A DNA stretch of 64,000 bases from NCBI RefSeq assembly GCF_006547145.1, contig NZ_CP041244.1:8184001-8248000 (forward strand). Direction: 5' to 3'. The notes beneath the pieces were generated by a model. It worked only from the letters and a program-made list of their open reading frames with translations. It ran no database searches and had not been told where the DNA came from. A program made the position numbers and the translations under genes. Positions 1-7,861 of the stretch are shown piece by piece (positions within the stretch are counted from its first letter, which is position 1; every line of letters starts with the position of its first letter). Origin of the DNA: Actinomadura sp. WMMA1423 (GTDB lineage: Bacteria > Actinomycetota > Actinomycetes > Streptosporangiales > Streptosporangiaceae).

Positions 1-92
1 CGCTCCGCCTCGCCGAGCTCGCCGACCAGGCGCACGGCCTGCTCGAGGTCGCCGGCGTCGATCGCCTTCTGGAGGTCGTCCGGGGCCCTCAT
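1..92 (-). CDS. Hypothetical protein, N-terminal fragment (gene runs off the left edge)
   Basis: Only the first 30 codons are in the window, read leftwards from an ATG at 92. The start overlaps the stop of the SWIM gene as ATGA (89-92), so the two are translationally coupled. The visible peptide begins MRAPDDLQKAIDAGDLEQA and looks helical and repeat-like. Genes that follow SWIM zinc-finger genes in actinomycetes often encode large helical-repeat proteins of the DUF6493 type; that is an inference from context and cannot be shown from 30 residues. Confidence 0.55.
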   Translation of the reverse strand, partial: MRAPDDLQKAIDAGDLEQAVRLVGELGEAE

Positions 93-1462
93 CGGACGGC
101 CTCCGCGCTCGCCTCGCGGCGGACGATCCGGGCGGCGAGGACGTGCTTGCACGGGCCCCGCTCGCCCCGGTGGTCGTACCACCATGGGCAGGTGCAGGTG
201 ACCCGGTCGCCGTCGAAGCGGACCTCCCGCTCGCCTCCGTTGCCGAGGACGGTCGCCGCGTCGTCGGCGGTGAACCGCACGGCGCCCTCCGCGACCAGCG
301 CGCGCGCCGCGCGCAGCCTCGGGTTGAGGTCGGCCACCCGCGCCGGGTCGTAGGGGAGCTCGCGGTGGAAGAACGCGGCCTCGGCGGTGTCGAAGCCGAC
401 GCGGCCGGACGTCCCGAGCTGGACCAGCGCCGCCTTCGTCCGCGCCGCCGAGAGCCCGGACCGCTCGGCGAGCAGGCCCGGCTCCACCCGCGGCTCGAAC
501 GACAGCAGCGCGCCGAGCAGGTCGGCGTCCCCGGCGGCCTCGTCGGTCGAGAGGGCGTCCAGGACCGCGCCCTCACCGGAGAAGCCGCGCGAGTTCTGCG
601 GAGAGAACGTCAGCACGTACCGCATGCCGGGCAGCTCCAGTTCCCAGACGCTCGACACCGGCCCGCTGCCGCCGCCGAGGGACGGCCCGTAGACGCGCAG
701 CGCCGTCGCGAACCGCAGCAGCGGCAGCATCGTGCGCAGCCTGTCGGGCCCGGCCAGGCACACCGCGCCGGGCGACGGGCGCGACGCGAGGCGCAGCGTC
801 CGGCCCGCGGGGACCGCCCACATGGCCTCGCGCCCCCCGCGCGGGAGCGAGCGCAGGAACCGCACCGCGCCGGGCCCGTCCAGCTCCCCGCGCAGGTCGA
901 ACCCGGCCGTGATGACCTGGACCTCGGCGAAGCCGCGCAGCCACCGGTCGGGCAGCGGGACCTTCTTCTCCACGACCGCGCCGTCCATGGTGGTCACGGC
1001 CAGTTCCTCGGCGCCGACCGCCAGGTGCAGCGGATCGGACCCGCCCACCCGCGCGAGCGCCTCCCGCAGCGGCCCGTTCACGTCGACGTTCGTCGTGCCG
1101 CGCTCGTGGACCTCGCCGTCGAGCGCCGGCTCCAGGACGTCGAGCCGCGCGTAGACGCCGCCGCAGGCGGAGAACGACTCCATCCGGATCCGGTCGCCGG
1201 CGCACGTGACGACCGGATCCCGGAAGGAGGTGGGACGCGGCTGGTGGTACCGGGTCTGCGCGACGTCGGCCAGCGCGAGCAGGCCCGCGGCCGCGGGCGC
1301 CGCCTGCGTCAGCACGCCGCTGAAGAAGTGCGGGTTCGCCTGCGGCCCGCTGCTCGTCGTCCCGCCGGACGTGGAGAGGCCCAGGAGCCCCGCGTCCAGG
1401 CCGGACGGCCTCGTGTACCGGTACGACTGCGCGGCCCCTGCCGCCACCGTGCTGCTCGCCAT
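89..1462 (-). CDS. SWIM zinc-finger domain protein
   Basis: A 457-residue protein whose C-terminus carries a SWIM zinc-binding motif: CTCPWW followed after a spacer by CKHVL, about residues 425-445, giving the CxC...CxH pattern. SWIM domains are thought to bind DNA or protein; the rest of the chain has no motif I recognise. The ATG at 1462 was chosen because the upstream in-frame starts are GTG/TTG only; neither choice has a good ribosome site. It lies 48 bp behind the homocitrate-synthase-like gene on the same strand and overlaps the next gene by 4 bp, so it may be read from the same transcript. Its role is unknown. Confidence 0.8.
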   Translation of the reverse strand: MASSTVAAGAAQSYRYTRPSGLDAGLLGLSTSGGTTSSGPQANPHFFSGVLTQAAPAAAGLLALADVAQTRYHQPRPTSFRDPVVTCAGDRIRMESFSACGGVYARLDVLEPALDGEVHERGTTNVDVNGPLREALARVGGSDPLHLAVGAEELAVTTMDGAVVEKKVPLPDRWLRGFAEVQVITAGFDLRGELDGPGAVRFLRSLPRGGREAMWAVPAGRTLRLASRPSPGAVCLAGPDRLRTMLPLLRFATALRVYGPSLGGGSGPVSSVWELELPGMRYVLTFSPQNSRGFSGEGAVLDALSTDEAAGDADLLGALLSFEPRVEPGLLAERSGLSAARTKAALVQLGTSGRVGFDTAEAAFFHRELPYDPARVADLNPRLRAARALVAEGAVRFTADDAATVLGNGGEREVRFDGDRVTCTCPWWYDHRGERGPCKHVLAARIVRREASAEAVR

Positions 1463-1510
1463 GCCGGGAAACGTAGGGCCCGGCACCGACAAACCCGGAC
1501 GGCTCCGCGA

Positions 1511-2749
1511 TCAGGGGAGCTGCCCGGGGAAGAGCAGTGCGAGTTCGTTCGGGTACGTGGCGATGAGACGGAGTTCGTCGTCGGTCAGGGGACGGCCCGT
1601 CTGGGCGTTGCAGAGCTGGACGAGCTGGAAGGCGAGGTCCTCATCGGCGGGGTCGATTCCGAGGCCGTCCATCACGTGCCTGAAGCCCGCCTTGCCGCCG
1701 TACTCGCCGGTCAGCACGACGCGTCCGGGCCGGGCGTGCCAGTCCTCCGGGAAGGGGCCGAGGGTCGCCTCGTCGTACAGCTCGTAGTTGCCGTGGTCCT
1801 TCAGCGCGCCGTCCGCGTGGATGCCGGACTCGTGCGCGAACGCGTTCCGTCCGATGCCGACCTGGTTGTAGGGGAGCGGCTGGCCGAACGCGTAGCTCGC
1901 CCAGAGCGCGAACCGCCGCGCCCACGCCAGGTCGATCGGATCGCCGAACTCGGCACGCCCCTCAAGGCCGAAGCCGTGCCGGAACGCGAGGATCGTCGAC
2001 AGCAGGTCCGCGTTGCCCGAACGCTCGCCGATGCCGTTGACGCACGTGTTGATCCAGGCGTCCTGGCCGGCCTCCAGGTCGCCGAGCGCGCCGCTGACGG
2101 AGTTGGCCACGGCCATGCCGAGGTCGTTGTGGCAGTGGGTCTCGACCGGCATCGCCACGGCGGAGGCGAGCCCGGCGAAGCGCTCCCTGATCCGCTCCGG
2201 CGTGTCGCCGCCGATCGTGTCGCAGTACCGGACGCGGTCGGCGCCGGCCTCCTTGGCGGCGAGCGCGAACTCGGTGAGGAAGCCGTCGTCGGTGCGCGAG
2301 CCGTCCTCGGCGTTGACCCCGACCGTCCGGGCGCCGGCCGCCCTGGCCGCGCGGACCGCCCCGGCCGTCTCCCGGATGATCGCGTCCCGGTCGAGCCGGC
2401 CCCGGAACTTGTTGGCGATCATGTAGTCGGACGTCGAGATGGACAGGTTGTAGTGCGCGAGACCGGCCTCCCCGGCGCGCACGCCCGCGGCCTTCTCCAC
2501 GTCCGCCGCGACGCCCCGGCACCACCCCGACAGGCGCAGGTCCCCGAACGCGCCCGCCTCTCCCAGCGCGATCTGCGCCCGGACGTAGGGGGCCTCGTGG
2601 AACAGGAACGGGAAGCCGATCTCCGACTGCGCCACGCCCAGCCGTCCCAGGTAGAAGTTGACCATCGTCTTGCCGAACTTGGACAGGCCCGTCCGGGCCG
2701 TCTGGACGCCGTCGCGGTTGGTGACGTCCAGGAAGTGAATCTGTGGCAT
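1511..2749 (-). CDS. Homocitrate synthase / 2-isopropylmalate synthase-like (HMGL family)
   Basis: A 412-residue DRE-TIM metallolyase predicted to condense acetyl-CoA with a 2-oxoacid. Visible family signatures are the N-terminal DVTNRDGVQ (about residues 8-16, replacing the usual DxTLRDGxQ), the metal-binding HCHNDLGMA near 205 and NGIGERSGNADL near 240. The N-terminal variation and the short chain without a leucine-binding regulatory domain argue against ordinary LeuA; homocitrate or a related synthase is more likely, but the acceptor cannot be told from sequence. The ATG at 2749 directly precedes the conserved strand; a longer reading frame would run through the divergent promoter. It is divergent from an HTH-citrate synthase and separated from it by only 67 bp. 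Confidence 0.82.
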   Translation of the reverse strand: MPQIHFLDVTNRDGVQTARTGLSKFGKTMVNFYLGRLGVAQSEIGFPFLFHEAPYVRAQIALGEAGAFGDLRLSGWCRGVAADVEKAAGVRAGEAGLAHYNLSISTSDYMIANKFRGRLDRDAIIRETAGAVRAARAAGARTVGVNAEDGSRTDDGFLTEFALAAKEAGADRVRYCDTIGGDTPERIRERFAGLASAVAMPVETHCHNDLGMAVANSVSGALGDLEAGQDAWINTCVNGIGERSGNADLLSTILAFRHGFGLEGRAEFGDPIDLAWARRFALWASYAFGQPLPYNQVGIGRNAFAHESGIHADGALKDHGNYELYDEATLGPFPEDWHARPGRVVLTGEYGGKAGFRHVMDGLGIDPADEDLAFQLVQLCNAQTGRPLTDDELRLIATYPNELALLFPGQLP

Positions 2750-2783
2750 GCCCTCAGATTGACACCGGCAACAACATGTATCA

Positions 2784-2803
2784 ATATTGACGAAAATCAA
2801 TAT
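2784..2803. promoter_or_regulatory. Dyad operator candidate in the divergent synthase promoter
   Basis: A perfect inverted repeat, ATATTGA / TCAATAT with a 6-bp spacer (2784-2790 and 2797-2803), sits 13 bp before the citrate synthase start in an AT-rich island. The octamer ATCAATAT also occurs twice in direct orientation (2780-2787, 2796-2803; 16-bp period). In DNA this GC-rich such a site is unlikely by chance. The N-terminal HTH of the adjacent citrate synthase is the obvious candidate ligand, which is inference. Confidence 0.6.
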
Positions 2804-2816
2804 CAGGAGATCGGGG

Positions 2817-4046
2817 ATGGCGGACGAGGAGCAGTTCGGCGGGTGGATCGACGCCAGGGCCGCGGCGGAACGGCTCGGTGTGAAGCCCGCCACGCTGTAC
2901 GCGTACGTGAGCCGGGGCGTCCTGCGGCGCAGGCACGCGCCGGACGGCCGCCGGAGCCTGTTCGACGCCGCGCAGGTGGAGGAGCTGGCCCGGCGGGGCA
3001 GGCCCCGCCGCCCGCCCGGCCCGGGCGAGCTGGCGATCGAGTCCGCGATCACCGCCCTCGGCGCCGACCGCCACTACTACCGGGGCCGCGACGCCCTGGA
3101 GATGGCGGGGGACCGGGCCTTCGAGGACGTCGCCGGCTGGCTGTGGACCGGCCGCGACGGGCGCGAGGAGCCCTGGCGGGCCCGGGAGGACGGCGTCGCC
3201 GCGGCCGTCGCGGCCCAGTCCGGCCTGCCGCCGGGCCTCCTCCCGCTCGACCGGCTCCACCTGATCGTCGCCGCCCTGGCCGCGACCGACCCGCTGCGCC
3301 ACCACCTCGACCCCGAGGGCGTCACCGCGACCGGCCGGGCCCTGGTCGCCGGGCTGGTCGGCGCCCTGCCGCCCGCGAACGCCGCCGGGAACCGGGCCGA
3401 CGGCGCCGGAGGCGTCGCCGAGCGGCTGTGGAACCGGCTCTGCCCGCGCCCGCCCGACGACGCCGGGCTGCTGCGCGCGTTCGAGGCCGCCATGATCCTG
3501 CTGGCCGACCACGAGCTGGCCGCCTCCACCGTCGCGGCGCGCGTCGCCGCCTCCGTGCGCGCCGACCCCTACGCGGTCGTCGCGTCCGGCCTCGGGGTCC
3601 TCAGCGGGCCGCTGCACGGCGGCGCCTCCTACGGCGCGGAACGCCTGATCGCCGAGGTCGCCGATCCGGCGGCGGCGTCCCGGGTGATCGGGGAGCGGCT
3701 GCGCGGCGGCGAGCGCGTGCCCGGGTTCGGCCACTCGGTCTACAGGTCCGGCGACGGCCGGGCCGTGCTGCTGATGGACCTCGTCCGCGCCGCGGCGCCC
3801 GGCCACGAACGGCTCGCCGCCGCGGAGGCCGTCCTGGACGAGGCCGCGCGGCGCCGCCTCCCGGCGCCCAACGTCGACTTCTCCCTCGCGACGCTCGGCG
3901 CGGTCGCCGGGCTCGTCCCGGGGGCGGGGGAGGCCGTCTTCGCCGTCGCCCGCACCGCCGGGTGGCTCGCGCACGCGCTGGAGGAGTACGGCCGGAGCGG
4001 CCCGCTGCGCCCCCGCGCGGTCTACGTGGGACCGGAGCCCTCCTGA
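2817..4046 (+). CDS. Citrate synthase-like protein with N-terminal MerR/excisionase-type HTH
   Basis: A 409-residue protein. Residues about 8-65 form a helix-turn-helix of the excisionase/MerR kind (RAAAERLGVKPATLYAYVSR followed by an RRxxPDGRR wing). The rest is a citrate synthase fold with the catalytic triad in place: His in LHGG near 267, His in PGFGH near 305 and Asp in PNVDFSLA near 353. It should condense acetyl-CoA with oxaloacetate or a homologous 2-oxoacid, and may also bind DNA. The ATG at 2817 has an AGGAG-type site just upstream. The pairing with a divergent homocitrate-synthase-like gene suggests both act on related 2-oxo or tricarboxylic acids. Citrate synthases with HTH heads occur in actinomycetes, but I do not recall a proven regulatory role. 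Confidence 0.85.
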   Translation: MADEEQFGGWIDARAAAERLGVKPATLYAYVSRGVLRRRHAPDGRRSLFDAAQVEELARRGRPRRPPGPGELAIESAITALGADRHYYRGRDALEMAGDRAFEDVAGWLWTGRDGREEPWRAREDGVAAAVAAQSGLPPGLLPLDRLHLIVAALAATDPLRHHLDPEGVTATGRALVAGLVGALPPANAAGNRADGAGGVAERLWNRLCPRPPDDAGLLRAFEAAMILLADHELAASTVAARVAASVRADPYAVVASGLGVLSGPLHGGASYGAERLIAEVADPAAASRVIGERLRGGERVPGFGHSVYRSGDGRAVLLMDLVRAAAPGHERLAAAEAVLDEAARRRLPAPNVDFSLATLGAVAGLVPGAGEAVFAVARTAGWLAHALEEYGRSGPLRPRAVYVGPEPS

Positions 4047-4109
4047 CCTCCGGCCCGCCGGGACGGGGTCGCGGACGCGCTCCGCGGGGGCAGCGGTAGG
4101 CTCGGTGAC

Positions 4110-4466
4110 GTGCGACGGTTCCTCACCCCAGGCTGGCTCGGGCTGCACGCGCTCGCCCTCGTGCTGTGCGGCGCGTTCCTCGGCTTCGGCTGGTGGCAGT
4201 TCGACCGCGCCCAGGGCGGCAACGACCGCAGCTGGGCCTACACGTTCGAGTGGCCGGTCTTCGCGATCTTCGTGATCGTGATGTGGGTCAAGATGATCCG
4301 GGACGAGCGGGCCGGCGTCCGGCCCGCCCCGGCGAGCATCGAGGAGCCCGCGGAGGCCGAGGTGAAGCGGGAGATCATCCGGCAGCAGGAGGAAGAGGAC
4401 CCCGACCTCGCGGCCTACAACCGCTACCTCGCGCGGCTGAACTCGCAGAGCCGCGGGGGCGGCTGA
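4110..4466 (+). CDS. Small membrane protein, actinobacterial conserved hypothetical
   Basis: A 118-residue protein with two predicted membrane segments (about 8-26, LHALALVLCGAFLGFGWWQ, and about 42-62, PVFAIFVIVMWVKMI) and a charged cytoplasmic tail containing an REIIRQQEEEDPDLAAYN stretch. The first helix with GWWQ resembles the start of SURF1-like proteins, but the large SURF1 extracytoplasmic domain is missing. Translation starts at GTG 4110. It precedes the DUF3817 gene by 75 bp in the same direction, an arrangement common in actinobacteria. Function unknown. Confidence 0.75.
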   Translation: MRRFLTPGWLGLHALALVLCGAFLGFGWWQFDRAQGGNDRSWAYTFEWPVFAIFVIVMWVKMIRDERAGVRPAPASIEEPAEAEVKREIIRQQEEEDPDLAAYNRYLARLNSQSRGGG

Positions 4467-4541
4467 CCCCGCGTCCCGCACGTCCCGCCCAGAGGGGCCC
4501 GCCCCGCCCAGAGGGGCCACCCAACGAAAGGTGCGTTTGCT

Positions 4542-4865
4542 GTGGAAGGCGCGGTGACCAGGTACCGGATCCTGGCGCTGGTGGTCGGCACCCTGCTGGT
4601 GCTGCTGGCCGTCGGAATGATCCTCAAGTACGGGCCCACCGACATGCCGGCGCTCGCGGGCGTCGTGGCGCCCGTCCACGGCTTCCTCTACATGGTCTAC
4701 CTGGTGGCCGCCTTCGACCTGTGGCGGCGCACCGGCTGGCCGCTGAGCCGCATGGCGGTGATCGTCCTCGGCGGGATCGTGCCGCTGATGACCTTCTTCG
4801 TCGAGCGCCGGGTGGTCCGCGACGCGCGGGCGCTGCGGCCCGCGAAGGCGGAGGCGAACGCCTGA
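4542..4865 (+). CDS. DUF3817 integral membrane protein
   Basis: A 107-residue protein with three hydrophobic segments (about 7-26, 36-57 and 66-84), a central VAPVHGFLYMVYLVAAFDL motif and a WPLSRMAVIVLGGIVPLMTFF segment typical of DUF3817. The start is GTG 4542 with a GAAAGG-type ribosome site about 10 bp upstream. It sits between the small membrane protein and a MarR-GNAT regulator. The family has no established biochemical role. Confidence 0.85.
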   Translation: MEGAVTRYRILALVVGTLLVLLAVGMILKYGPTDMPALAGVVAPVHGFLYMVYLVAAFDLWRRTGWPLSRMAVIVLGGIVPLMTFFVERRVVRDARALRPAKAEANA

Positions 4866-4900
4866 CGCCCCCGTGGGTCTGGTGCGCCGACGCTCCATGC

Positions 4901-4929
4901 CCTAACGTTTGACTCAGTCAAACGTTAGG
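4901..4929. promoter_or_regulatory. Perfect 29-bp palindromic operator of the MarR-GNAT gene
   Basis: Two exact 14-bp arms (left CCTAACGTTTGACT, right AGTCAAACGTTAGG) flank a single C at 4915. The right arm runs into the ribosome-binding site AGGAGGG (4927-4933) of the gene starting at 4939, so a bound dimer would block translation initiation or early transcription. MarR proteins commonly bind such dyads at their own promoters; autoregulation is therefore the simplest reading. Confidence 0.8.
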
Positions 4930-4938
4930 AGGGCGCGC

Positions 4939-5862
4939 ATGCGGACGACCCGGGAGGACGTCGGCGCGGTCCGCGCGTTCAACCGCTTCTACACCGGCGT
5001 CATCGGGGTGCTCGGCGAGGGGATCGTCCGCTCGCCGTACTCGCTCACCGAGGCCCGGGTGATCTTCGAGCTGGCGCAGCACGAGGACAGCGAGGTGCTG
5101 GCCCTGCGCCGCGCCCTCGACCTCGACGCCGGCTACCTCAGCCGGATGCTGGCCCGCTTCGAGGCCGACGGGATCGTGGCGCGCGAGCGCGCCCCCGGGG
5201 ACGCCCGGCGGCAGATCGTCCGGCTCACCCCGCGCGGCCGCGAGGTGTTCGCCATGCTGGACGAGCGGTCCGTCGCCGAGATCCGCGAACTGCTGGACGG
5301 GCTGGCCCCGGCCGACCGCGGCCGCCTGCTCGCGGCGATGCGCACCGTCCAGGAGGTCCTCGGGGAGCGCCCGCACCGGGACGGCTTCGTCCTGCGGTCG
5401 CTGCGGCCCGGCGACCTCGGCTGGGTGGTGGAGCGCAACGGCGCCCTCTACGACGTCGAGTGCGGCTGGGACCGCACCTACGAGGCCCTCGTCGCCTCCG
5501 TCGTCGCCGACTACGTGAGCGGGCACGAGCCGGAGCGGGAGAACGCCTGGATCGCCGAGTCGGGAGGGGAGCGGCTGGGCGCGGTGTTCTGCGTCCGGCG
5601 CGAGGACGACGTCGCGCAGCTGCGGCTGCTGCACGTCGAGCCCGAGGCCCGCGGAACGGGCGTCGGGGCGGCGCTGGTCGCCGAGTGCGTCGACTTCGCC
5701 GCCGCGGCGGGCTACGCCGAGATCATGCTGTGGACGACCGCGCTCCAGCGCCCCGCGCACCGCCTCTACGAGCGGGCGGGGTTCGTCCTGGAGGAACGGG
5801 AGCCGCCGGTGGAGCGCTTCGGGGACGTCGTCCGGGGCCAGGTCTGGCGGAAGAAGCTGTGA
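4939..5862 (+). CDS. MarR-family regulator fused to a GNAT N-acetyltransferase
   Basis: A 307-residue two-domain protein. Residues about 1-145 are a MarR winged helix (LTEARVIFELAQ, DAGYLSRMLARFEADGIVAR, DARRQIVRLTPRGRE). Residues about 150-305 are a GNAT acetyltransferase with the acetyl-CoA loop EARGTGVGAALVAEC near 235 and the C-terminal LYERAGFVLEER. It could couple sensing of a small amine or drug to its acetylation. The ATG at 4939 follows a strong AGGAGGG; an upstream in-frame TTG lies inside the operator and was not used. Such fusions recur in actinobacteria. A perfect palindrome covers its leader. Confidence 0.9.
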   Translation: MRTTREDVGAVRAFNRFYTGVIGVLGEGIVRSPYSLTEARVIFELAQHEDSEVLALRRALDLDAGYLSRMLARFEADGIVARERAPGDARRQIVRLTPRGREVFAMLDERSVAEIRELLDGLAPADRGRLLAAMRTVQEVLGERPHRDGFVLRSLRPGDLGWVVERNGALYDVECGWDRTYEALVASVVADYVSGHEPERENAWIAESGGERLGAVFCVRREDDVAQLRLLHVEPEARGTGVGAALVAECVDFAAAAGYAEIMLWTTALQRPAHRLYERAGFVLEEREPPVERFGDVVRGQVWRKKL

Positions 5863-5865
5863 ACC

Positions 5866-5899
5866 GGGCCCGTGGAGGGTGTCGCTCCTCCACGGGCCC
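5866..5899 (+). terminator. Strong hairpin terminator after MarR-GNAT
   Basis: Perfect 13-bp stem (GGGCCCGTGGAGG at 5866-5878 pairs with 5887-5899) with an 8-nt loop, 3 bp after the stop codon. There is no T-tract, as is usual for actinobacterial terminators. Confidence 0.85.
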
Positions 5900-6503
5900 T
5901 GCTCCGCAGCGATCCCTTACTGCGTGTGGCGGCCGGGACGGGGGTCGGACGGAGTTCCGGCCGCCTGAGCTCACCGGCGGAACGCCGGTTCGGATCTTGC
6001 CTGGTTCCCACCTCCCTTCGACGCCACGCCGGACGCGGGCGCTCGCCCGGCGCTCGGGGGAGGGCGCCTGCGAGGCGCCCGGAAGCCTGCGGCCGGACCG
6101 GCGGCGCGGCGCGCCGCGGCGGCCGGCCCGGCCTGTGGGGGCCCCGGTGCCGCGGGGGCGGGCGGCACCGTGCCCAGGGGAGGACGTCGGCGCTGGGCCG
6201 GTCCGGTACGGCCGAGGACCCGAGGTGTATCGCCGCGCCCCGCCTCCGCGGCCGCCGCTGGGGGGCGGTGCCGGCCGCGGGGCGGTTCGTCGCGAACGTT
6301 CTCGGCCGTACGGACCGGGCCGCGCGGGGAAGGGGGCGCGGGGGCGGTCCGGTGCGCGCACTCGCTGGTGTGCATCCGCCGCCTCCCGCCTTTCGACCTG
6401 GGGCTTTGCCGCCCCGATGACCTGTCGTTCACCCTGCGTCACGATCTCGTTGCGTTAGGTACCCCCACGTCATGCGCACGTAAACCGGCCCCGGGGCAAA
6501 GAA
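5900..6503. other. Gene-free, extremely GC-rich interval
   Basis: About 600 bp between the terminator and the 3' end of the MFS gene. Several overlapping open frames exist on both strands, but all are long runs of Arg, Gly, Pro and Ala without family motifs or ribosome sites, so I regard them as composition artefacts. Local short inverted repeats are frequent (for example GGGCGCC/GGCGCCC around 6063-6081). I see no gene, tRNA or clear promoter in it. Confidence 0.5.
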
Positions 6504-7745
6504 TCAAGATCCCGAAATGGCCTTTGCCTCCGCGTTGCCCCGCAGGCCCGCGCGGACCGGGCGGTGCGCCAGGTGCCGGGCGAGCGCCAGGCAGGCCAGA
6601 AGGGCGACGAGCGCGCAGACGCCCGTCCAGCCGAACCGGGTGCAGGTCTGGGCGCCGAGCCACGATCCGGTGCTGCCGCCGAGGAACGCGCAGGTCATGT
6701 AGGCCGTGTTGATGCGGCTGCGGGCGTCCGGGCGCAGCGCGAAGATCCGCGCCTGGTTCGCGATCATGCCGGACTGCATCGCGACGTCCAGCAGCAGCGT
6801 CCCGGCGCCGAGCGCCACGAGCCCCGCCACGCCCCCGACGCCGCCGAGCGCCAGCACCCCGGCCGAGGCGATCGTCCCGAGGATCGCGACGAGGGTGACC
6901 GGGTCCGGGCCGCGCCGGTCGACCCGCCGTCCCGCGGAGGTCGTGGCGGTCATGGTGGCCGCGCTGACCAGCGCGAGGACGCCGACCGCCTGGACGCCGA
7001 ACCCGTACGCCGGCCCCGTCAGGTACAGCGCGACGCCCGTCCACACGGCCTGGAAGGCGCCGAAGACCGTCGCCTGGTAGAAGCACGTCCTCCGCAGGTC
7101 GGGTTCCTCGCGCAGCAGGCGCAGCGGCGCGGCCAGCAGCGCCGGATACGACTGCCGCGACGGCGGGACGGTCGCGGGCAGCGCGGTCGTCAGCGCCGCC
7201 GCGATCGCCAGCGTCGCGGCCGCGGCGATCAGGTACGGGGCCCGCCAGCCGAGCCACTCGGCGGCGAACCCGCCGAACGTCCGGGCCAGCAGGATGCCGC
7301 CGATCGACCCGGCCAGCAGCGTTCCCATGACCGCGCCGCGCCGGTCCTCGGGCACGAGCCCGGCCGCCATCGGCGCGATGACCTGGGCGACCACGGTCGT
7401 GACCCCGGCCACGGCGCTCGCGGCGACCAGCACCGCGAGCCCGGGCGCGGCCGCCGCCGCGAGCAGCGCCATGCCCGTGGCGGCGAGCATCGCCACGATC
7501 AGCCGGCGGTGCGGGAACCGGTCACCGAGCGGCACCAGCAGGAAGTTCCCGGCCGCGTACCCGAACTGCGTCGCGGTCACCACCAGCGCGGCCGAGCCCG
7601 GCGCCACGCCCAGGCCGGACGCCGCGAGAGGGCTGACCGCCTGCGGAAAGTAGATGTTCCCCACGGCGACGCCGCAGGTCAGAGCGAGAAGAAGGATGGT
7701 CCGGCGGCCGAGGGCGGCGTCCGCCGAGGGCAAGGAAGAAGACAC
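6504..7745 (-). CDS. MFS transporter (drug-efflux type, 12 TM)
   Basis: A 413-residue major facilitator protein with 12 predicted helices, the motif-A-like loop GDRFPHRRLIVAMLAA near 75-90 and a second-half copy at GRRVDRRGPDP. It resembles sugar/arabinose- and drug-exporter MFS proteins (YnfM/AraJ-like). Substrate unknown. It starts at GTG 7745; its GGAG ribosome site at 7751-7754 lies in a stem with an upstream sequence, and a 20-codon reading frame precedes it. Expression may therefore be controlled by attenuation rather than by a neighbouring regulator, none of which is present. Confidence 0.88.
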   Translation of the reverse strand: MSSSLPSADAALGRRTILLLALTCGVAVGNIYFPQAVSPLAASGLGVAPGSAALVVTATQFGYAAGNFLLVPLGDRFPHRRLIVAMLAATGMALLAAAAAPGLAVLVAASAVAGVTTVVAQVIAPMAAGLVPEDRRGAVMGTLLAGSIGGILLARTFGGFAAEWLGWRAPYLIAAAATLAIAAALTTALPATVPPSRQSYPALLAAPLRLLREEPDLRRTCFYQATVFGAFQAVWTGVALYLTGPAYGFGVQAVGVLALVSAATMTATTSAGRRVDRRGPDPVTLVAILGTIASAGVLALGGVGGVAGLVALGAGTLLLDVAMQSGMIANQARIFALRPDARSRINTAYMTCAFLGGSTGSWLGAQTCTRFGWTGVCALVALLACLALARHLAHRPVRAGLRGNAEAKAISGS

Positions 7746-7750
7746 GGATG

Positions 7751-7840
7751 CTCCACGTCGAGTCGACGCCTGCGCGTGATCCGGGCAGGCGGGAACCGCG
7801 GGGCCGACCCCCGCGCGGGAACCGTCTCGACGTCGTGGAG
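7751..7840 (-). promoter_or_regulatory. Candidate RBS-sequestering stem in the MFS leader
   Basis: On the minus-strand transcript, CTCCAC and CTCGAC-complementary blocks at 7826-7840 can pair with 7751-7762 (12 bp with a 3-nt bulge at 7832-7834). The downstream arm contains GTGGAG, the ribosome site of the MFS GTG start at 7745. The loop holds two copies of GCGGGAACCG (7789-7798, 7815-7824). The 5' arm begins 12 nt after the stop of the small leader frame, the geometry seen in translational attenuators. Function is inferred. Confidence 0.4.
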
Positions 7841-7844
7841 CGGC

Positions 7845-7861
7845 GCCGGCCTCAGGCCGGC
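7845..7861 (-). repeat. GC hairpin enclosing the leader-frame stop codon
   Basis: GCCGGCC (7845-7851) and GGCCGGC (7855-7861) form a 7-bp perfect stem whose 3-nt loop is the stop codon of the small leader frame on the minus strand. It could slow a terminating ribosome or act as a weak terminator. Confidence 0.45.

Noticed and set aside
1511..2749. Naming the HMGL enzyme nifV or leuA
   Set aside because: There are no nitrogenase or leucine biosynthesis genes nearby, and the substrate cannot be read from the sequence.
2750..3052. N-terminal extension of the homocitrate-synthase-like gene to 3052
   Set aside because: It would cross the divergent promoter and into the citrate synthase gene; family sequence begins at the ATG at 2749.
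143..4099. A 1318-codon rightward open frame across the first 4 kb
   Set aside because: It is antisense to or out of frame with the SWIM, homocitrate-synthase-like and citrate synthase genes, and its translation is Arg/Pro/Ala-rich without motifs. Long spurious frames are expected at this GC content.
4909..4941. TTG start at 4909 for the MarR-GNAT gene
   Set aside because: It lies inside the perfect palindrome and has no ribosome site; ATG 4939 follows AGGAGGG.
5955..6020. tRNA-like pieces (GAGCTCA and GGTTCGGATC followed by a CC-rich end)
   Set aside because: No pairing for a T-stem, acceptor stem or anticodon arm could be built on either strand.
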